A stretch of 64,000 bases of DNA from an uncultured Lachnospiraceae bacterium (GCA_900551115.1 URUY01000012.1:1-64000); one strand, 5' to 3'; counted from the first letter of the stretch, positions 1 through 8,691 are shown. Program-made: numbers and translations. Notes: a model not told the origin generated them from the sequence alone.

Positions 1-1
1 T

Positions 2-7
2 TGTCAA
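2..7 (-). promoter_or_regulatory. -35 box of an outward-facing promoter (P3), cut by the window edge
   Basis: On the minus strand the first bases of the window read TTGACA, a perfect sigma-A -35 box, about 50 bp downstream of the -10 of promoter P2. Its -10 would lie outside the window. It is called only because it continues an array of two complete consensus promoters in the same direction. Confidence 0.45.
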
Positions 8-53
8 GGTTCTGTTTTTTGTTGCTTTCGCTCTCTTGAGCCGCAACTCATTT

Positions 54-82
54 AGGATATCATGCGTTTCTGTTTTTGTCAA
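54..82 (-). promoter_or_regulatory. Strong promoter P2 with A/T-rich upstream tract, pointing left
   Basis: The minus strand has TTGACA (77-82), a 17-bp spacer and TATCCT (54-59). Runs of A and T at 83-110 just upstream look like an UP element. Strong tandem promoters with UP-like tracts are typical of rRNA operons. The gene driven lies outside the window, so the rRNA assignment is inference. Confidence 0.6.
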
Positions 83-169
83 CATATTTTTTCAATTTTT
101 TCAAAAAAATGTAACCGGTATTTTAAACGCATTTTCCAAATTATGCCGCCTTTCAGACGGTGGATTTTT

Positions 170-199
170 ATTATAGCATCAGATAATATTATTTGTCAA
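170..199 (-). promoter_or_regulatory. Strong promoter P1, pointing left
   Basis: The minus strand shows TTGACA (194-199), an 18-bp spacer and a perfect TATAAT (170-175). It is the most upstream of three tandem promoters all facing out of the window. The rest of 1-319 holds no coding sequence that I can support. Confidence 0.6.
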
Positions 200-319
200 T
201 CACCCAAATTTCCAAACTAATATTCATCTAATATTCAATCCGGCGTTCTCTTGTACAATGATAATAAGGAAGACTTATAGCCGGCTCATGCCTGTCCCTT
301 TTTGACAAGTTTTCCTATA

Positions 320-356
320 AATCAAAGAAAGCTTCATCCAAAACGGACGAAGCTCC
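320..356 (-). terminator. Rho-independent terminator of the LysM-DUF5711-CvpA group
   Basis: A 10-bp stem (330-339 with 345-354, one G-T pair) has a 5-nt loop and is followed on the minus strand by TTCTTTGATTT. It lies about 45 bp after the CvpA stop codon. Confidence 0.7.
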
Positions 357-399
357 TTATTAAAATACTTCCTATGCGAAAATCCGTCTTCCCCGGCTG

Positions 400-906
400 T
401 CAGAAGGTTATTCCTGCCAAACTCATCTTCTGCGCCAGAAGCTCAACCAGATGCTGTAAATAATTGTGATTGTATAAGAATCTCAGTATCTGATTCTCGG
501 AAGCATAGTGCATAATCTGCGTTCCAACCATTCCCATTCCAAAGGTAATAATCAGGGAATACATGGTCCACACCAGTAAAATTGTTTCAAGCACACCTAT
601 TGCGGCACCCAATATTTTATCCAACGAATGTATAACCGGCAGCTTGGCAATCATCTTTGCCGAAAAAAACACCAGACTGAGCAGCCTGTGTACAATACAC
701 AGCACCAGCAGCAATATAAGGGCAACAATCATGCTGGCTATATCCTTTTCAAAATATTTACTGAGCGCCATTCCCAAAAGTGCAACCGCCAGGCACAATA
801 CAATGAGTGAAACAAAGGAAATGATTTCCTTTACCATTCCTCTGTGAATCCCCTCTGCAACTCTCCAAATCAAAATCAACACTGCAATAATTACCAACCA
901 GTTCAT
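400..906 (-). CDS. CvpA family membrane protein
   Basis: A 168-aa protein with about four hydrophobic segments (roughly residues 2-20, 28-47, 57-80 and 100-125) and a glycine-rich pattern typical of the CvpA/colicin V production family. Family members sit in the cytoplasmic membrane; in E. coli CvpA is needed for colicin V secretion, but the role in Clostridia is unknown. The ATG has a GAGGAG ribosome-binding site 7 nt upstream. It is the last gene of a three-gene minus-strand group after the LysM and DUF5711-like genes, with a terminator just downstream. Family call is good, function is not. Confidence 0.75.
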   Translation of the reverse strand: MNWLVIIAVLILIWRVAEGIHRGMVKEIISFVSLIVLCLAVALLGMALSKYFEKDIASMIVALILLLVLCIVHRLLSLVFFSAKMIAKLPVIHSLDKILGAAIGVLETILLVWTMYSLIITFGMGMVGTQIMHYASENQILRFLYNHNYLQHLVELLAQKMSLAGITF

Positions 907-936
907 ATGTACTCCTCATTTTATCATTTATAGTCG

Positions 937-2178
937 TTACTTCATCTGTATTGTATCCAGGGAATCCTGCGTTATCAGCGTATAACGGTATCGCCCTTTT
1001 CCGGGAATCAGTAGCCTGACCGCCGTTTTAAAAGTACCGTTATATTTTTCCAAACCATCCATGGTCATAACAATACACTCTTCCTCATTATATATAATAT
1101 AAGTATCCTTATCAAATACAATATCCGTATAATCCAGATTAAATTCCTGTGTTCTGACACGCTCTCCCGCCTTATTGTAAATCTCTATACGGTATCTGCT
1201 GCTGCCGGTGTCATTATAGAACACTATCCCCACATAATTTTCATTGTGGTACACTCCCTGTATCTCCGTGTCAAAATAATATACCGCCAAAAGTTCCGGT
1301 TTCTGGCTGCCACCGTAAAACATAAGGCTGTCATCTCCCACTGCAAATACACTCGTGTTATCCATAAACTGCACATAAGGCACCACCGTATCGGTATAAT
1401 CGTATCCTCCCACCAAATTATCAATCTGGTTCTGTCCATATTCATCAAAATTATAAAAAGCAACGCTAGACTTTAAAACTCCTGCGTCCACATAAATATA
1501 TGATACTGTACACAAAAGCGCATTTGGCGATAGGCTGACCGAAACCGGATAACCGGTATTCTTCATTGTGGTATGAAAATTCAAAAGCTCATTGCCCGCA
1601 GTGTCGTACACGTTAATCCACGTTACCGTTGTATCTTCCAAAACTGCCGCAACTACACCGTTAGCTGCTACACTTAAATTTCTTATAGGCAGGTTCGTAG
1701 ATACCGTACCAAGCTGTTTTTCTGAATTTTGAATATAAATGGTTCTTCCGTTATAATCTCCGATTGCAACCACATTTCCACAGACCGCCACAATAGGACT
1801 CTGCATTTCATAAGTCTGGTCCCACAGAACATTCCCGTCTGTGTCCGTGCAGTGAGCGCCGTCCTTGCTGTAAGTCAAAATATTGTTTCCCAACCTGATA
1901 TCCGTTGTCCCGTTTACCGCATTCCTGCTGACTGTATCTATCACGTCATAATCCTTATATATCTTATTACGGTATTGCACAATAACAAGTGCAATAATCG
2001 CACCGCATACCAATACGGAGAGTAATATCCTGTAAAAAAAGCGGAGCCTGTGCTTGCGAAGCTTATCATAAAACGTCTTGTCATCTTCTGCCTTTACCAG
2101 TTTCATCCGGCTCTGTCTCACACTTTTTTCCCGTTCTCTCTTCTCTCTTTCTCTTGTATAGCTTCTTATGTCTGCCAT
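937..2178 (-). CDS. DUF5711-like membrane-anchored beta-propeller protein
   Basis: A 413-aa protein with a basic cytoplasmic N terminus rich in Arg/Glu/Lys, one transmembrane helix at about residues 47-67, then an extracytoplasmic domain of repeated beta-strand blades with the feel of a WD40/PQQ-like propeller. It matches my memory of DUF5711, a family of unknown function in Lachnospiraceae. A longer frame exists upstream, but the ATG at 2178 is preferred: it has an AGAGGAAAG site, and the longer form would overlap the LysM gene. It lies between the LysM gene and cvpA, so a cell-envelope role is likely but unproven. Confidence 0.65.
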   Translation of the reverse strand: MADIRSYTREREKREREKSVRQSRMKLVKAEDDKTFYDKLRKHRLRFFYRILLSVLVCGAIIALVIVQYRNKIYKDYDVIDTVSRNAVNGTTDIRLGNNILTYSKDGAHCTDTDGNVLWDQTYEMQSPIVAVCGNVVAIGDYNGRTIYIQNSEKQLGTVSTNLPIRNLSVAANGVVAAVLEDTTVTWINVYDTAGNELLNFHTTMKNTGYPVSVSLSPNALLCTVSYIYVDAGVLKSSVAFYNFDEYGQNQIDNLVGGYDYTDTVVPYVQFMDNTSVFAVGDDSLMFYGGSQKPELLAVYYFDTEIQGVYHNENYVGIVFYNDTGSSRYRIEIYNKAGERVRTQEFNLDYTDIVFDKDTYIIYNEEECIVMTMDGLEKYNGTFKTAVRLLIPGKGRYRYTLITQDSLDTIQMK

Positions 2179-2239
2179 AATCTTTCCTCTTGCTGCGCAA
2201 AACAACTTTTTCCTATTTTCCCAGTATAACATAAAACGG

Positions 2240-3457
2240 TTACGGAAGTAAAATGGTTTGTCCCACCTGGATACTGTCTGCATCGGAAATTTGGTTCAGC
2301 TCGCATATTTCTGCTATGCGTTCCAGCGAGCCATACTTTCTCATACAGATACTGATAAGGGTATCTCCCTTTACAACAGTATAGGATATCGGCAAAACCT
2401 GTTCTTCTGAAACAGCATTGGTTTCCGTCTGCACACTGTTTTCAGAAACTTCCTGCCCCTGCTGGCTATTTTTTATATCTGTTTCCGGCGTACCCGGCAC
2501 TGTCTGTACATCCGTTCCCTGCGCCTCCGGCACTGTCTGTACATCCGTTCCCTGCGCCTCCGGCACTGTCTGTATATCCGTTCCCTGCACACCCGTCACT
2601 GTCTGCATATCTGTTGCCTGTTCGCCTGTATTTTTATCTTCCTGTCCTGTCTGTATCGTATTATTCAGTCCGTTTTGTATTTGCTGTTCCGTTTTCTGTT
2701 CCGAATATATGCCATTTTCCTCCATGCCGTCGTCTGGCTGCGCATCCGGCAGCTTCTGTTCAGACAAATTTGCTATCACCTGTCTGGCTGCCACCTGCAA
2801 ATCACTAAGCTTATCATAATCGTTCAGTGTTGTAATCCCCACTACACACAACACAAGAAATACTGCTGCCGCAGCCATTTTCATATGTCCGGTCTTTTTT
2901 GCAGTCTCACTCTTTGCAGAAGCCGGTTTTTCCGCCGGCCTTATGTATTCCGCTGCCGCCCATTCTCCCCTGCCTGCTTTTTTCTCTTCCGTTTTTTCCG
3001 TTATGTTTTCCCTTGCTTTATTCTGTTCTCCGGAAAGCAGCATATAGTTTAGCATGCTCTCATTTTTTTCATAAAAGCAGGCGTACCCGTTTATTTCTAC
3101 TCCTTTTCCCTGCGCCTGTACAAAAAAGCTCTCAACCGGTTCCTCTTTTACGCTGCACCATGCCAAAAATTCATATTCACTAAAATATCTTTTGCCCACA
3201 TCTTCTATTTCCTCTTTTTCTACCTGAGAAAGATAAGGTCCTCTGTGTTCTAACCCTTCGATTGCTGCCGCACCATACAGAAAATAATATCTGCATTCCT
3301 CCTGTTCAAAAAATCTTCCATACAAAGCAAGTCCTGTTGCTTTGCCGTCACACGACTTATTTAACTGCTTTATATATGAGACCACGTAATCCTCTACAAA
3401 AATCTTATGTATCCTATCCGGTTTTCCTATCTGTATAATGTTTTTTGGCAGTTCCAT
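2240..3457 (-). CDS. Membrane-anchored LysM domain protein
   Basis: A 405-aa protein. Residues 1-150 form a cytoplasmic domain I do not recognise, followed by a charged linker, one transmembrane helix at about 193-211, a long Gln/Thr/Glu-rich extracytoplasmic linker with an 11-residue repeat (VPEAQGTDVQT and variants, about 4 copies) and a C-terminal LysM domain from about 358 (starts YTVVKGDTL). LysM binds peptidoglycan, so the protein probably links membrane and wall, as in spore or divisome-associated LysM proteins. The ATG at 3457 follows a GGGGGAT site; the longer upstream frame runs into the galM terminator. First gene of the group with DUF5711-like and CvpA. Confidence 0.75.
   Translation of the reverse strand: MELPKNIIQIGKPDRIHKIFVEDYVVSYIKQLNKSCDGKATGLALYGRFFEQEECRYYFLYGAAAIEGLEHRGPYLSQVEKEEIEDVGKRYFSEYEFLAWCSVKEEPVESFFVQAQGKGVEINGYACFYEKNESMLNYMLLSGEQNKARENITEKTEEKKAGRGEWAAAEYIRPAEKPASAKSETAKKTGHMKMAAAAVFLVLCVVGITTLNDYDKLSDLQVAARQVIANLSEQKLPDAQPDDGMEENGIYSEQKTEQQIQNGLNNTIQTGQEDKNTGEQATDMQTVTGVQGTDIQTVPEAQGTDVQTVPEAQGTDVQTVPGTPETDIKNSQQGQEVSENSVQTETNAVSEEQVLPISYTVVKGDTLISICMRKYGSLERIAEICELNQISDADSIQVGQTILLP
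2492..2600 (-). repeat. 33-bp in-frame tandem repeat in the LysM gene linker
   Basis: A unit containing GGCACTGTCTGTACATCCG (plus strand) recurs at 33-bp spacing (anchors at 2496, 2529 and 2562), with decayed copies on either side. It encodes an 11-residue linker repeat, so copy number can vary without a frameshift. Confidence 0.8.
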
Positions 3458-3549
3458 GTGTATCCCCCGCTTCGTATTTTTGCGCACAGTATACACCCTG
3501 CATCCTGCATATTCCCTCGAAACATGTTTGCTCAGGCAAATATCTTTCG

Positions 3550-3580
3550 ACAAAAAAAACACAGGAAAAATCCTGTGTTC
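3550..3580 (-). terminator. Terminator after galM
   Basis: A perfect 9-bp stem (3558-3566 with 3571-3579) with a 4-nt loop is followed by eight T on the minus strand. It separates the pfk-to-galM run from the LysM group. Confidence 0.85.
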
Positions 3581-3592
3581 CTTTTCGTGCCT

Positions 3593-4639
3593 TTATTCCA
3601 CACCAAATTCATAAATGGTAGTATAATCATAAATTCTGTCAGGCCCAAATACAGCAGAAGGAAATTCAGGTCGGTTTGCCGTATCGGGATAAAACTGTGT
3701 TTCCAGACACAGGCCGCTTCTCTTATCATAAAAGGCGCCCTTTTTTCCTGCCTGTGCATCGATAAAATTACCTGCATAAAACTGTACACCCGGCAGATTT
3801 GTATATGCCTTTAATGTCCTATGGCTGTTTTTTGCCTTTACAGTTGCAAAAAGCTGTACACTTCCGTCATAATCATCAATTACCCAGTTATGATCGTAAC
3901 CACCGGTAATCTTTAATTGCTCAAAATCTTCGTGGATTCTCTTTCCAACAAGCTCCGGTCTGGTAAAGTCCATGGGTGTGTTTGCAACTGCCGCAATCTC
4001 TCCCGTGGGAATTGCCCCTGCTGCTACCGGTGTATAATGAGAAGCTTTCATCCAAAGCGTGTGATCCTCAATTTTCCCTTTTCCCTGCCCTTCCAAATTA
4101 AAATAGGTATGGTTTGTCATATTTAAAATCGTCTTTTTATCGCTTTCACCATGATAATGAAGCTCTAAACGATTATTATCCAAAAGCCTATAGGTAACGC
4201 TGCATTTCCGATTGCCCGGGAATCCCAGATTGCCATCCTTTTCTTCAAGAGAAAAACGAACGCTGTTCTCTCCTTCTTCCGCTTTCCATACTCTTTTATG
4301 AAAGCCAAGCTCTATATGGCTGTGCAGATTATTGGCACCGTCATTTACATCCAGCATACAGGCATGACCCTCTATCTGAAACCGGGCGCCGCCGATGCGG
4401 TTTGCATTAGGACCTACCGTTGCACCAAAAAAACTGGGATTATTAAAATAAGGCTCCAGCGTATCAAAGCCCAACACCACATCTTCCATTTTGCCGGAAC
4501 TGTCAGGTGCCGTTACATTCACCAAAATCGCCCCATAATTCATTACCTGCACACTAAGATTCATTGCATTAGTCAGCGTATACAGATATATTTCCTCTCC
4601 CGTAGGACAGGTACCAAACACTCTTTTTGATACAGACAT
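3593..4639 (-). CDS. galM: Aldose 1-epimerase (mutarotase)
   Basis: A 348-aa cytoplasmic galactose-mutarotase-like protein that interconverts alpha and beta anomers of aldoses for the Leloir pathway. Seen motifs are NRIGGARF (80-87), the NHTYFNL block with the catalytic His at 177, and GLCLETQFYPD near the C terminus, whose Glu is the catalytic base in the family. Length is normal. The ATG at 4639 has an AAGGAGG site; the longer frame upstream would overlap recR. It follows recR by 25 bp and is closed by a terminator, so it is probably the last gene of the pfk-dnaX-ybaB-recR transcript, an unusual place for a sugar gene. Confidence 0.9.
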   Translation of the reverse strand: MSVSKRVFGTCPTGEEIYLYTLTNAMNLSVQVMNYGAILVNVTAPDSSGKMEDVVLGFDTLEPYFNNPSFFGATVGPNANRIGGARFQIEGHACMLDVNDGANNLHSHIELGFHKRVWKAEEGENSVRFSLEEKDGNLGFPGNRKCSVTYRLLDNNRLELHYHGESDKKTILNMTNHTYFNLEGQGKGKIEDHTLWMKASHYTPVAAGAIPTGEIAAVANTPMDFTRPELVGKRIHEDFEQLKITGGYDHNWVIDDYDGSVQLFATVKAKNSHRTLKAYTNLPGVQFYAGNFIDAQAGKKGAFYDKRSGLCLETQFYPDTANRPEFPSAVFGPDRIYDYTTIYEFGVE

Positions 4640-4664
4640 TGTAATTTCCTCCTTAATACATTCG

Positions 4665-5261
4665 CTAAAGCTCAATACGCCCTTCCAACGCACGAAGCAG
4701 TGTTACCTCATCTATGTATTCCAAATCGCCTCCCACCGGCACGCCGCTGGCGATTCTTGTTACCTTTACACCCACAGGTTTAATCAGCTTGCTGATATAC
4801 ATAGCTGTTGTTTCGCCTTCCAAACTGGAATTGGTTGCAATAATAACCTCTTCCACTTCACCCCCAAGACGGTTTACCAGCTCCTTTAACCTGATATCTC
4901 CCGGTCCGATTCCCAGCATCGGGGATATGGCACCGTGCAGCACATGATACACACCTTCATATTTGCCGGTTTTTTCATAAGCCGCCAAATCTCTGGTATT
5001 TTCCACCACCATAATCTGCGCATGATTTCTTTTCTCATTAGAACAGACCGGGCACACCTCTTTGTCCGTCAGAGTGAAACATTCTTTGCAGTACCGCACG
5101 TTTTCTTTTGCATCTACAATAGCTGCTGCAAGCCTGTTTACCTTATCCTTGGGCATATTAATCAGATGAAAGGCAAGCCTTTGCGCCGATTTGCTTCCAA
5201 TACCCGGAAGCCCGGCTAATTCGTCTATTAACTTATTGATATGTCCGCTGTACATTTCCAT
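4665..5261 (-). CDS. recR: Recombination mediator protein RecR
   Basis: A 198-aa protein of normal length. It has the N-terminal helix-hairpin-helix (GLPGIGSKSAQRLAFHL, about 17-33), a Cys4 zinc finger with CKECF and CPVC, and a Toprim domain beginning IMVVENTRDL. RecR works with RecO/RecF to load RecA on gapped DNA in the cytoplasm. Its start overlaps the ybaB stop codon (ATGA), so the two are translationally coupled. The dnaX-ybaB-recR order is conserved in most bacteria. Confidence 0.97.
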   Translation of the reverse strand: MEMYSGHINKLIDELAGLPGIGSKSAQRLAFHLINMPKDKVNRLAAAIVDAKENVRYCKECFTLTDKEVCPVCSNEKRNHAQIMVVENTRDLAAYEKTGKYEGVYHVLHGAISPMLGIGPGDIRLKELVNRLGGEVEEVIIATNSSLEGETTAMYISKLIKPVGVKVTRIASGVPVGGDLEYIDEVTLLRALEGRIEL

Positions 5262-5608
5262 CAGAAAGGAAAGCCTCCTCCGAGGCCGCCTGTCATTTTG
5301 CCCATAAGAGCTGCGTTTTCTTCATCTGCCTGACGCATTGCCTCATTGGTTGCCGCCACAATCAAATCCTGCAGCATCTCGATATCTTCAGGATCGACCA
5401 CTTCTTCCGAAAGCTTTACCCGCAGGACTTCCTTTTTACCGGATACGGTAACTTCAACTGCACCGCCGCCTGCAGATGCCGTAAATTCCTTCGTTTCCAG
5501 CTCCTTTTGGTTCTCCTCCATCTGACGCTGCATTCTCTGCGCCTGCTTCATTAAATTACTCATGTTACCGGGCATTGCTCCTCCCGGAAATCCTCCACGC
5601 TTTGCCAT
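5261..5608 (-). CDS. ybaB: YbaB/EbfC family nucleoid-associated protein
   Basis: A 115-aa protein with a Gly/Met-rich N terminus, the Met/Gln helix around MKQAQRMQRQMEE and the conserved beta region AGGGAVEVTVSGKKE. The family forms DNA-binding dimers that coat the nucleoid. It lies 16 bp after dnaX and overlaps recR by 1 base, the classical dnaX-ybaB-recR arrangement. Confidence 0.93.
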   Translation of the reverse strand: MAKRGGFPGGAMPGNMSNLMKQAQRMQRQMEENQKELETKEFTASAGGGAVEVTVSGKKEVLRVKLSEEVVDPEDIEMLQDLIVAATNEAMRQADEENAALMGKMTGGLGGGFPF

Positions 5609-5624
5609 TTCAAATCCTCCTGCT

Positions 5625-7205
5625 TTATTCTTCCTCTTCTTCTATTTCCATATTGATGATTTTGGAAAGATCCACATAGGAATCATCAAATTCCCTGTCA
5701 CTTGCAACTGCCTGAAAACTTACCTCTATCTGTTTTCCTGCAAAATCCGAGAGCAGTAATTCCAACTGCTCTTTGTTGCCCTGATTTTTTATAAAATAAT
5801 CAGAGGGCAGACCGTCCTGCAGTACTACCATCAGCTTATTATCTCCGCCCAGACTCAGCTTTGCGGACTTTAAATACATTTTCATGGGATTGTCAGCACT
5901 GCCTACAACGGACGGCCATTTCGCCACTATCTGTTTTACGTCCTCCGGTATTGCCTTAGGCAGCTCAGGCTTTGGCTTTCTTGCCGGCGCCCCTGCACTG
6001 CTGCTTACGGCACCAAATGCTCCCAAATCCGTCCCTGACGGCAGGATTGCTGCATTTTCCACCTTATCCTCAACCTGTCTGATACGGTCTAAAATAGCAT
6101 CTTCAGAAGTTTCCATAGCGGGCCTGCAAACCTTTATCAGTGCCATTTCTATGAGAATCCTCTTCTGCGCCGCATACCGTATCTGTCCCGAAAGCTCGGA
6201 AAAAATCCGAATATAACGCATAACCGTATCAAGCTCTGCCATCCCGGCTTCTTCTTTCAGTCGGGCGAGATTTTCTGTAGAAGCGTCAATAACATCTTCT
6301 ATATTGTCCGTGGCTTTGGCTAACATCAAATTGCGCAGATACCAGGTAAAATCACTGATAAACTGTACCAGTTCCCGGCCCTGCATGACAATTTCCTCTA
6401 ATATACCGATACAGCCCAGTACATCTGCCTTTAAAATGCATTGAAACAATCGGCTGAATACCTCCGTGTCCACAGCCCCCAATACGTCCAGCACCTTATC
6501 ATAGGTCAATTCCTGTCCCAAATGAAAGGCAATACACTGGTCAAGCAGACTTAAACCGTCACGCATGGAACCGTCTGCCATTTTCGCCACATATTTAAGC
6601 GCCCTGTCCTCAATCTGCACCTGCTCCGTCTCCATTAGCTCCCGCATGCGGTCCGCAATGGTATCTATGGTAATCCTCTTAAAATCGTACCTTTGGCACC
6701 GGGACAATATGGTAATGGGTATCTTATGTACCTCTGTTGTCGCCAGTATAAAAATAACATAAGAAGGCGGCTCCTCCAGTGTTTTCAGCAGGGCGTTGAA
6801 TGCTCCTATGGACAACATATGCACTTCATCAATAATATAAACCTTAAACTTCCCTTCAGCGGGAGAATAGGATACTTCATCCACAATCTCTCTGATATTG
6901 TCTACGCCGTTGTTGGATGCCGCATCAATTTCAATCACATTCATGCTGGCTCCGGCAGCAATTGCCTTGCAGGTCTGGCACACTCCGCAGGGACTGCCGT
7001 CCTGCGGATTCTCACAATTTACTGCTTTGGCAAAAATCTTGGCAATGGTTGTCTTACCCGTTCCCCGTGTCCCGGTAAACAGGTAGGCATGTCCCATTCT
7101 GTTTGCTTTTATTTGGTTTTTTAAGGTTGTTACGATATGCTCCTGCCCTTTTACATCTTCAAAATTATCCGGACGGAACTTTCTATATAATGCCGTATAA
7201 GACAT
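5625..7205 (-). CDS. dnaX: DNA polymerase III subunits gamma and tau
   Basis: A 526-aa clamp-loader ATPase. Residues 1-230 form the AAA+ core with Walker A GTRGTGKT (45-52), four zinc-binding Cys (64, 73, 76, 79), a DEVH Walker B and an Arg-finger region (LSRCQRYDFKR). Domain III follows, then a Pro/Ala-rich linker near 390-410 and a C-terminal domain for polymerase contact. It loads the beta clamp at the replication fork. I see no clear slippery A run with a nearby stop that would make a separate gamma form. It is followed closely by ybaB and preceded 55 bp upstream by the phosphofructokinase gene with no terminator between. Confidence 0.97.
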   Translation of the reverse strand: MSYTALYRKFRPDNFEDVKGQEHIVTTLKNQIKANRMGHAYLFTGTRGTGKTTIAKIFAKAVNCENPQDGSPCGVCQTCKAIAAGASMNVIEIDAASNNGVDNIREIVDEVSYSPAEGKFKVYIIDEVHMLSIGAFNALLKTLEEPPSYVIFILATTEVHKIPITILSRCQRYDFKRITIDTIADRMRELMETEQVQIEDRALKYVAKMADGSMRDGLSLLDQCIAFHLGQELTYDKVLDVLGAVDTEVFSRLFQCILKADVLGCIGILEEIVMQGRELVQFISDFTWYLRNLMLAKATDNIEDVIDASTENLARLKEEAGMAELDTVMRYIRIFSELSGQIRYAAQKRILIEMALIKVCRPAMETSEDAILDRIRQVEDKVENAAILPSGTDLGAFGAVSSSAGAPARKPKPELPKAIPEDVKQIVAKWPSVVGSADNPMKMYLKSAKLSLGGDNKLMVVLQDGLPSDYFIKNQGNKEQLELLLSDFAGKQIEVSFQAVASDREFDDSYVDLSKIINMEIEEEEE

Positions 7206-7260
7206 GTGCCTTCTCTCCAGTCATGCTTTCTATGCCGCTGTCAGCAAAGTCCCAAACACG

Positions 7261-8334
7261 CTAGTCACCAAAGCAGATGCCTAAAAGCTTTGCTTCCTTT
7301 ACAATGGCAGCATCAGGCGAAACGGATTTCAGCTTGCCTGCCACTTCTTCAAGCGGTACTTTCACAATTTCGCGGTTTTTATAACCTACCATGAAGCCAT
7401 ATTCTTCTTTTAAAATCAATCTGCCCGCTTCCGAACCCAGACGGCTTGCAAATACGCGGTCGTAGGGACAGGGGCTGCCGCCTCGCTGTACATGGCCGGG
7501 AACGGTAACGCGAACCTCTCTGCCGCATTTTTCCTGAATCTGTGCCGCCACCTCATAGGATACGGACGGATACTGACGGGTACGAAGCTTCTCTTTATAC
7601 TCTTTCTTAGGCAGCTTTGCATCCTCCTTGGAGATAGCTCCCTCCGCCACTGCGATGATGGTAAAGCGGCTGCCGTTTTTATGACGTGCTTCAATGGCAT
7701 CCACCACTTTATTAATATCATAAGGAATCTCAGGCAGCAGAATGATATCTGCGCCGCCTGCCATACCGGCATTTAAGGTCAGCCATCCTACCTTGTGCCC
7801 CATAACCTCTACGATAAATACCCTTCCATGGGATGCTGCCGTGGTATGAATGCAGTCGATGGCATTGGTAGCGATATCCACTGCGCTCTGAAAACCGAAG
7901 GTCATATCCGTTCCCCACAAATCATTGTCAATGGTCTTGGGAAGCGTAATCACATTTAGTCCTTCGCTGCGAAGCAGGTTAGCCGTTTTGTGAGTGCCGT
8001 TGCCGCCCAAAATTACCAGACAGTCCAGCTTCAGTTTTTTATAGTTTTTCTTCATGGCTTCCACTTTATCAATACCGTTTTCATCCGGCTCACGAATCAG
8101 CTTAAAGGGTGTGCGCGAAGTGCCCAGTATGGTGCCGCCCACCGTCAGAATACCCGAAAAATCCTTGCCGGTCAGCATCCGGTAATTACCGTAAATAAGC
8201 CCTCTGTAGCCATCCAAAAAACCATAGATTTCTGTCTTTTCTCCACTGTTTATCAGCGTCTTCACAACGCCTCTCATAGCTGCATTCAATGCCTGACAGT
8301 CTCCGCCGCTTGTCAACATACCGATTTTTTTCAT
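7261..8334 (-). CDS. pfkA: 6-phosphofructokinase
   Basis: A 357-aa glycolytic enzyme that phosphorylates fructose 6-phosphate. It has the N-terminal GGDCQALNA loop, GGNGT at 110-114 and PKTIDND at 132-138 with the catalytic Asp 136. In E. coli PfkA the equivalent blocks are GGDGS and PGTIDND. Gly 113 at the phosphoryl-donor position suggests ATP use, while Lys 133 is the residue usual in pyrophosphate enzymes, and Asn replaces the Mg-binding Asp. This mix points to a group III-type clostridial enzyme; donor should be regarded as unproven. The ATG at 8334 has an AGGAGG site 8 nt upstream. Confidence 0.9.
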   Translation of the reverse strand: MKKIGMLTSGGDCQALNAAMRGVVKTLINSGEKTEIYGFLDGYRGLIYGNYRMLTGKDFSGILTVGGTILGTSRTPFKLIREPDENGIDKVEAMKKNYKKLKLDCLVILGGNGTHKTANLLRSEGLNVITLPKTIDNDLWGTDMTFGFQSAVDIATNAIDCIHTTAASHGRVFIVEVMGHKVGWLTLNAGMAGGADIILLPEIPYDINKVVDAIEARHKNGSRFTIIAVAEGAISKEDAKLPKKEYKEKLRTRQYPSVSYEVAAQIQEKCGREVRVTVPGHVQRGGSPCPYDRVFASRLGSEAGRLILKEEYGFMVGYKNREIVKVPLEEVAGKLKSVSPDAAIVKEAKLLGICFGD

Positions 8335-8417
8335 CTGTTGTACCTCCTGCCTGCTTTTGGGAAGCTTCTCTTGCTTCCTACTTATGAGTATAGCCACTTT
8401 TCTAAAAATCTTTTACT

Positions 8418-8446
8418 ATTCTATCACATTTTCATCCATATCACAA
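8418..8446 (-). promoter_or_regulatory. Promoter of the phosphofructokinase gene
   Basis: The minus strand shows TTGTGA (8441-8446), a 17-bp spacer and TAGAAT (8418-8423), about 85 bp upstream of the start codon. It probably drives pfk and the following dnaX group. Confidence 0.55.
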
Positions 8447-8564
8447 TTTGTTTTAGGAAATTCCGGGCAATTTTAGCTTTACTCTTGCAAAACAGGATAT
8501 GATACTATAAAATAGAAAGGCGGCTACCGATTGGCTGCCGCTTTTAAATTTTATTTATATGCAT

Positions 8565-8650
8565 GGAGACGTATCGAAGCGGTCATAACGGGGCGCACTC
8601 GAAATGCGTTTGCCCTCCGGGGCACGAGGGTTCGAATCCCTCCGTCTCCG
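8565..8650 (+). tRNA. tRNA-Ser (anticodon CGA)
   Basis: The acceptor stem GGAGACG pairs with CGTCTCC, the discriminator is G, and CCA is not encoded. The anticodon arm CGCA-CTCGAAA-TGCG gives anticodon CGA (codon UCG). A long variable arm typical of class II tRNA-Ser follows, then a T arm with GGTTCGAATCC. Total length is 86 nt. A terminator-like hairpin follows at once. Confidence 0.95.
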
Positions 8651-8652
8651 CT

Positions 8653-8686
8653 AAAAGTGCTGAAGCCTTTGCTGAAGCACTTTTTG
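8653..8686 (+). terminator. Terminator after tRNA-Ser
   Basis: A 9-bp stem (8653-8661 with 8676-8684) is followed by T residues, starting 2 bp after the tRNA 3' end. Confidence 0.75.
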
Positions 8687-8691
8687 TTTAG

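Noticed and set aside
2492..2600. 33-bp regular repeats that look like a CRISPR array
   Set aside because: They are contiguous, have no spacers, keep the reading frame and encode a linker of the LysM protein. No cas genes are present in the window.
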